Below are positions 7,401 through 9,051 of a DNA stretch of 9,051 bases, piece by piece; position 1 is the stretch's first letter, and every line of letters starts with the position of its first letter. The notes beneath the pieces were generated by a model. It was not told the origin of the DNA. It made no database searches and was given only the letters and a program-made list of their open reading frames with translations. The translations under genes and the position numbers were made by a program. The DNA is from JBEKTY01 sp049515555 (GTDB taxonomy: Bacteria; Planctomycetota; Planctomycetia; Pirellulales; Thermoguttaceae), in assembly GCA_049515555.1 (NCBI GenBank), contig JBEKTY010000250.1, positions 1 through 9,051 on the forward strand, in the 5' to 3' direction.

Positions 7401-8629
7401 TCGGTGATCGTCGCGGTGAAGTCGTACGTTCCCGGCGCGCCGAACCTGACGGTGGTGTTCCGCGCGGCGTTGGTGCCGTTGAAACTGAACGTTGGAGCGG
7501 GCGCACCCTGCGGAAGCGAGGTGGCCGACCATGTATAACATAGATTAGCCGGGCCGCCGTCGTCCGCCCCCAGGACGGCCAGCGCGGCCATGGCGCCGGT
7601 CACGAGACTGGGACTCGCGCTGGCCGCCATCGCGACGGTGGGGGCTTGGTTGACGACGGTCACCTGGGCACTGCTCACAGCCGACCCGCAGGCGGCCGTG
7701 ACCGTAATATTGCCGCTCGGACCGGGCGCCGTAAACAGGCCGGCGGAAGTAATGGCGCCCCCGGTGGCGCTCCATACGACGCCAGCCTGGGGCACAAAAG
7801 ACTTGCCGAACTGGTCGGTGCCCAGGACGGCGAACCGCTGCGCCGCAAGGCTTTCCACGCTTACCGTGGCCGGGCGGATGGCGATCTTGGCGGCCATCGG
7901 CTGGACCACGACCGTGACGCTGCTCGTGGTCGAGAGACCTAGGGCGTCGGTGATGGTCACACCCAAGACATAGCTGCCCACCGTGCCGAAGGTGACCGTG
8001 CTGTTCTTGGCGGCGTTGCTGCCGTTGACGCTAAACTTCGCGGCCGGCGCGCCCGGCGGGTGCGTAGTCACCGCCCAGGTGTAGCGGAGCTTGGCCTCGC
8101 CGCCGTCGTCCGCTCCTAAAACCGAGAGCGCAGCCGTCTTGCCGGTCGTGGGGTTGAGCTTTGCGCTGGCCGCCGTCGCTGGCGTGGGCGCGCAATTGAA
8201 GACGGTCGCCGTGGCCTTGCCTCGAATCGAGCCGCTGGCCGCCGTGATCGTGACGTTGCCCGCTCGGGCGGCAGGGGTAAACAAGCCCGCGGACGTAATC
8301 TTGCCCGAGCTGGCCTTCCAGGTGAAAGTCGGCTGGACGGCCAGAGGACTGCTGAACTGGTCCAGGCCGACGGCCGTAAACTGCTGTGTTGCATAGCAGT
8401 CCACACTCGCGCTGGCTGGGCTGACGTCAATCTTGGTCAGTACCGGCTTGACGCTCGCCGTAGCGGAGATCAAGGCCGCAGTAGTTAAATCGGTCGGGCG
8501 CGGAACAACCCTGCCCCCGCTCAGGAGCAACCTCGTCTCCAACGATTCCGCCTGCAAGGTTCTGTTGAAAACGAACCCCCGCTTCGCGCGGCGAGAACGG
8601 TACGGACGAACGGATGGCGTGCTCATCAT
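4490..8629 (-). CDS. Large exported Ig-repeat protein with C-terminal calpain-type cysteine protease
   Basis: The protein has 1379 aa. Residues 11-24 are basic and 30-39 carry the planctomycete LEPR-type motif (L-E-T-R-L-L-L-S-G-G), taken as an export signal although no classical hydrophobic signal is seen. Residues 65-876 hold four and a half Ig-like composite repeats. A helical region (about 878-990) contains a degenerate EF-hand-like loop at 893-904. The calpain (C2) domain spans about 1000-1245: Gln1027 and Cys1033 in Q-G-D-L-G-D-C-Y-F-V-S-A-L, His1201 in G-W-H-C-Y, Asn1219 in F-N-P-W-N. The whole catalytic set is present, so it is probably active. The tail (about 1250-1379) is Ala/Ser-rich and unassigned. 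Two adjacent ATGs are preceded by GAGGAG 6 nt away. Calpains are usually Ca-dependent; the Ig array probably spaces the protease from the envelope or mediates adhesion. The protease call is secure; location is inferred. Confidence 0.95.
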   Translation of the reverse strand: MMSTPSVRPYRSRRAKRGFVFNRTLQAESLETRLLLSGGRVVPRPTDLTTAALISATASVKPVLTKIDVSPASASVDCYATQQFTAVGLDQFSSPLAVQPTFTWKASSGKITSAGLFTPAARAGNVTITAASGSIRGKATATVFNCAPTPATAASAKLNPTTGKTAALSVLGADDGGEAKLRYTWAVTTHPPGAPAAKFSVNGSNAAKNSTVTFGTVGSYVLGVTITDALGLSTTSSVTVVVQPMAAKIAIRPATVSVESLAAQRFAVLGTDQFGKSFVPQAGVVWSATGGAITSAGLFTAPGPSGNITVTAACGSAVSSAQVTVVNQAPTVAMAASASPSLVTGAMAALAVLGADDGGPANLCYTWSATSLPQGAPAPTFSFNGTNAARNTTVRFGAPGTYDFTATITDAGGLSVTSGVTVTVNSAIAAILVNPPTASITCFSTQQFTAAGLDQFGNLLAAQPTITWKASLGTITPTGLFTSPGTPGSVTVTAACGSIQRAVKVTVFDTPPTVVTPASASPNPVTGTTAVLTVLGADCGGEASLTYTWSATALPMGAPAPKFSANGTNAAKQSTVTFGAVGTYGLTATMVDSGGLSVTSDVTVTVSPTFTSIVVSPATVNMSFTTQQFTAVGQDQFGSPLAAQPSFTWAASSGKITAAGLFTPATSPSIVTITAASGSIQGTATAIVNDAPTVAKAANANPNPVTGTTTTLTVLGADDGGEPNLTYTWSTAALPNGAPAPTFIANGTNAAKSSTVTFGAFGSYSFTATITDAGGLSVTSSVAVTVAQGLTSITVSPATALVIGLSTQQFTAVGYDQFGETMSPEPVFTWTVTAGTNTAAGAISAGGLFTAPASSGTVIVTAASGFVHGTAQATVTPFLNLQDPSLLALTSNLFARDGQINRADMIEILQSVVAEGSVVSATDVSDLQTIVSDASALHMPGYVQTLASDVVDGNTANAQYQGQSLGNLLAGDAASNLTELVDKWFLGMDHPAPGTFGADQGDPYDHLVSCAGSLFSANGPQYTDVRQGDLGDCYFVSALGSIARVSAADIEHMFIDNGDGTWTIRFYKESDGTPDYVTVDRVLPANSSGNLMYSDAGDSPTASSNILWTALAEKAYAQWNETGNEGRNGNNDYASISGGSPGDVDAQALGRASTDYGPGDGGWSLTGSDKQALISALASNMAVAGCTIDTPAPSTKLAGWHCYNIISYDSSSDTFTLFNPWNTDQPNPLTWADVEANMNGFAVANPLPTPPVISSPAPAVGDAIVSLRLASMVGGPSMAASIGVHGDTVAPGRGSASGDSHAALAWFASLGSDWQWSGSDRSGASCRPSAGLTPALVDAVFDPAASQHKKLPGVADPPLDATVQVALAENFTTGTRLVL
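6002..8437 (-). repeat. Four and a half ~543-bp tandem repeats encoding Ig/PKD-like pairs
   Basis: Units begin at residues 65, 247, 428, 610 and 790, giving a period of 180-182 aa. Each full unit has two beta domains. The first, BIG2-like, has V-S-P-A-T, a T-Q-Q-F-T-A-V-G-x-D-Q-F-G motif and A-G-L-F-T-x-P. The second, PKD/cadherin-like, has L-x-V-L-G-A-D-D-G-G-E-x-x-L-x-Y-T-W, N-G-T-N-A-A and T-A-T-I-T-D-A-G-G-L-S-V-T-S. The last unit has only the first domain before the helical region. Approximate DNA spans are 7892-8437, 7349-7891, 6803-7348, 6263-6802 and 6002-6262. Cysteines occur only in the first three units (78, 146, 314, 364, 442, 496, 539). Confidence 0.9.
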
Positions 8630-8635
8630 CGACTA

Positions 8636-8641
8636 CTCCTC
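8636..8641 (-). promoter_or_regulatory. Ribosome binding site of the calpain gene
   Basis: GAGGAG on the minus strand lies 6 nt before the first ATG (8627-8629) and 9 nt before the second (8624-8626). Either start is possible and the difference is one residue. Confidence 0.7.
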
Positions 8642-8728
8642 GCTTACAAGAAGAAGCAGATAGGCGGGCGGCATCCATTTGCCGCTCGGAATATGTACCC
8701 GCATAGCCGTGAGTCCACAACCCCTTCT

Positions 8729-8757
8729 AATTTACCCCTGGTCACCTCCGAGTTCAA
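8729..8757 (-). promoter_or_regulatory. Candidate sigma70-like promoter of the calpain gene
   Basis: On the minus strand TTGAAC (8752-8757) and TAAATT (8729-8734) are spaced by 17 bp, each matching four of six consensus bases. Transcription would start near 8722, giving a leader of roughly 90 nt that contains the Shine-Dalgarno site. Prediction is by eye. Confidence 0.4.
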
Positions 8758-8821
8758 CATGACTGCCCCAAAAAATTTTGACTTCAGCGTTTACACTAGC
8801 CCCTATTGAAGGAGGACCACG

Positions 8822-8860
8822 ATGGTGACCTATTGGATGGGTGTTCGTTTTTTTTATTGA
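8822..8860 (+). other. 12-codon mini-ORF with a strong ribosome binding site
   Basis: On the plus strand AAGGAGG (8809-8815) is followed after 6 nt by ATG, reading M-V-T-Y-W-M-G-V-R-F-F-Y then TGA. The eight-T run at 8848-8855 lies within it. The other two frames also stop within a few codons of the T-run, so it is not simply a frameshifted gene start. It may be a leader peptide, the stub of a lost gene, or chance. Confidence 0.25.
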
Positions 8861-8916
8861 GCCTTAATTGAAGGGCGGTTTGCCTTCGGCCGTAAAGAAG
8901 GAGGGGGCACGTCAGT

Positions 8917-8987
8917 CGCTCTACCTTGCTAATCCCCGTTTGGTCGTCCAACCCATCACGGGTCGCCGATACGCCCCCAAGACACCC
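8917..8987 (-). repeat. 70-bp dispersed repeat, copy 2 (hairpin-forming), upstream of the calpain gene
   Basis: This is the partner of the copy at 4320-4389 in the same orientation. The 34-bp identical core is 8930-8963 and contains the same bulged stem. On the minus strand the flanks share GTCTTGGG on one side and a degenerate CAA..TAGA.CG on the other. It lies about 290 nt before the calpain ATG, much further than copy 1 lies from its gene. Confidence 0.8.
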
Positions 8988-9051
8988 GTTTCCGGGAGAC
9001 ACCCACCTTGCAAACAATGTCATGCCGACTAGGATGGCTAACAGGAGTTGT

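Larger units (their letters stand above)
8630..9051. other. Intergenic region upstream of the calpain gene (422 bp)
   Basis: No gene of normal size is supported here. From low to high coordinates it holds the calpain ribosome binding site, the promoter candidate, an A6T4 tract (8770-8779), the plus-strand mini-ORF, a weak bulged hairpin (GAAGGGC...GCCTTC, about 8870-8886) and copy 2 of the 70-bp repeat. Beyond 8988 to the window end nothing is recognised. The part around 8765-8870 is noticeably more AT-rich than the genes. Confidence 0.6.

Noticed and set aside
8835..8860. T8 run as an intrinsic terminator on the plus strand
   Set aside because: Only a weak ACCA/TGGT pairing precedes it, about 20 nt away; no stable GC hairpin adjoins the T-run.
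4320..8987. Insertion sequence or composite transposon delimited by the 70-bp repeats
   Set aside because: The repeats are direct, not inverted, and no transposase or integrase lies between them; only a cassette or dispersed-repeat hypothesis is kept.

Overview
The window is GC-rich and probably comes from a planctomycete (Planctomycetota). The main reason is the N-terminus of the largest protein, which has a Leu-Glu-x-Arg-x-Leu-Leu-Ser motif of the 'LEPR-XLL' type found on large exported planctomycete proteins. The gene content fits: a TPR-CHAT protein, an Ig-repeat calpain and a Tyr-rich, coiled-coil secreted protein. No RNA gene, CRISPR array, phage gene or intact insertion sequence was seen.

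All three genes lie on the minus strand, so transcription runs from high to low coordinates. First (8629 to 4490) is a 1379-aa surface or exported protein with four and a half Ig/PKD-like tandem repeats and a C-terminal calpain-type (family C2) cysteine protease domain with an intact Gln/Cys/His/Asn catalytic set. Second (4243 to 3431) is a 270-aa protein with a signal peptide and a coiled coil, of no assigned function. Third (3341 to 42) is a 1099-aa protein with a signal sequence, nine exact 42-residue TPR units and a C-terminal CHAT (caspase/separase-like) protease domain with an intact His/Cys pair. The gaps are 246 and 89 bp. Each of the last two genes has its own plausible start signals, so a single operon is not certain.

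Regulatory layout: the calpain gene has a sigma70-like promoter candidate and a good Shine-Dalgarno site. The middle gene has a Shine-Dalgarno site preceded by a 6-bp hairpin. The CHAT gene has no Shine-Dalgarno site, and a promoter-like pair lies so close to its ATG that the mRNA may be leaderless.

Main points for a second look: (i) a palindromic, REP/MITE-like sequence sits in frame inside the CHAT protease domain, between the catalytic His and Cys; (ii) a roughly 70-bp hairpin-forming direct repeat, 34 bp of it identical, brackets the calpain gene; (iii) two unrelated cysteine protease folds, both apparently exported, are neighbours; (iv) both large genes contain internal tandem repeats with mosaic relationships. 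How these proteins work together is not known from the sequence; a secreted or envelope proteolytic module is an inference.
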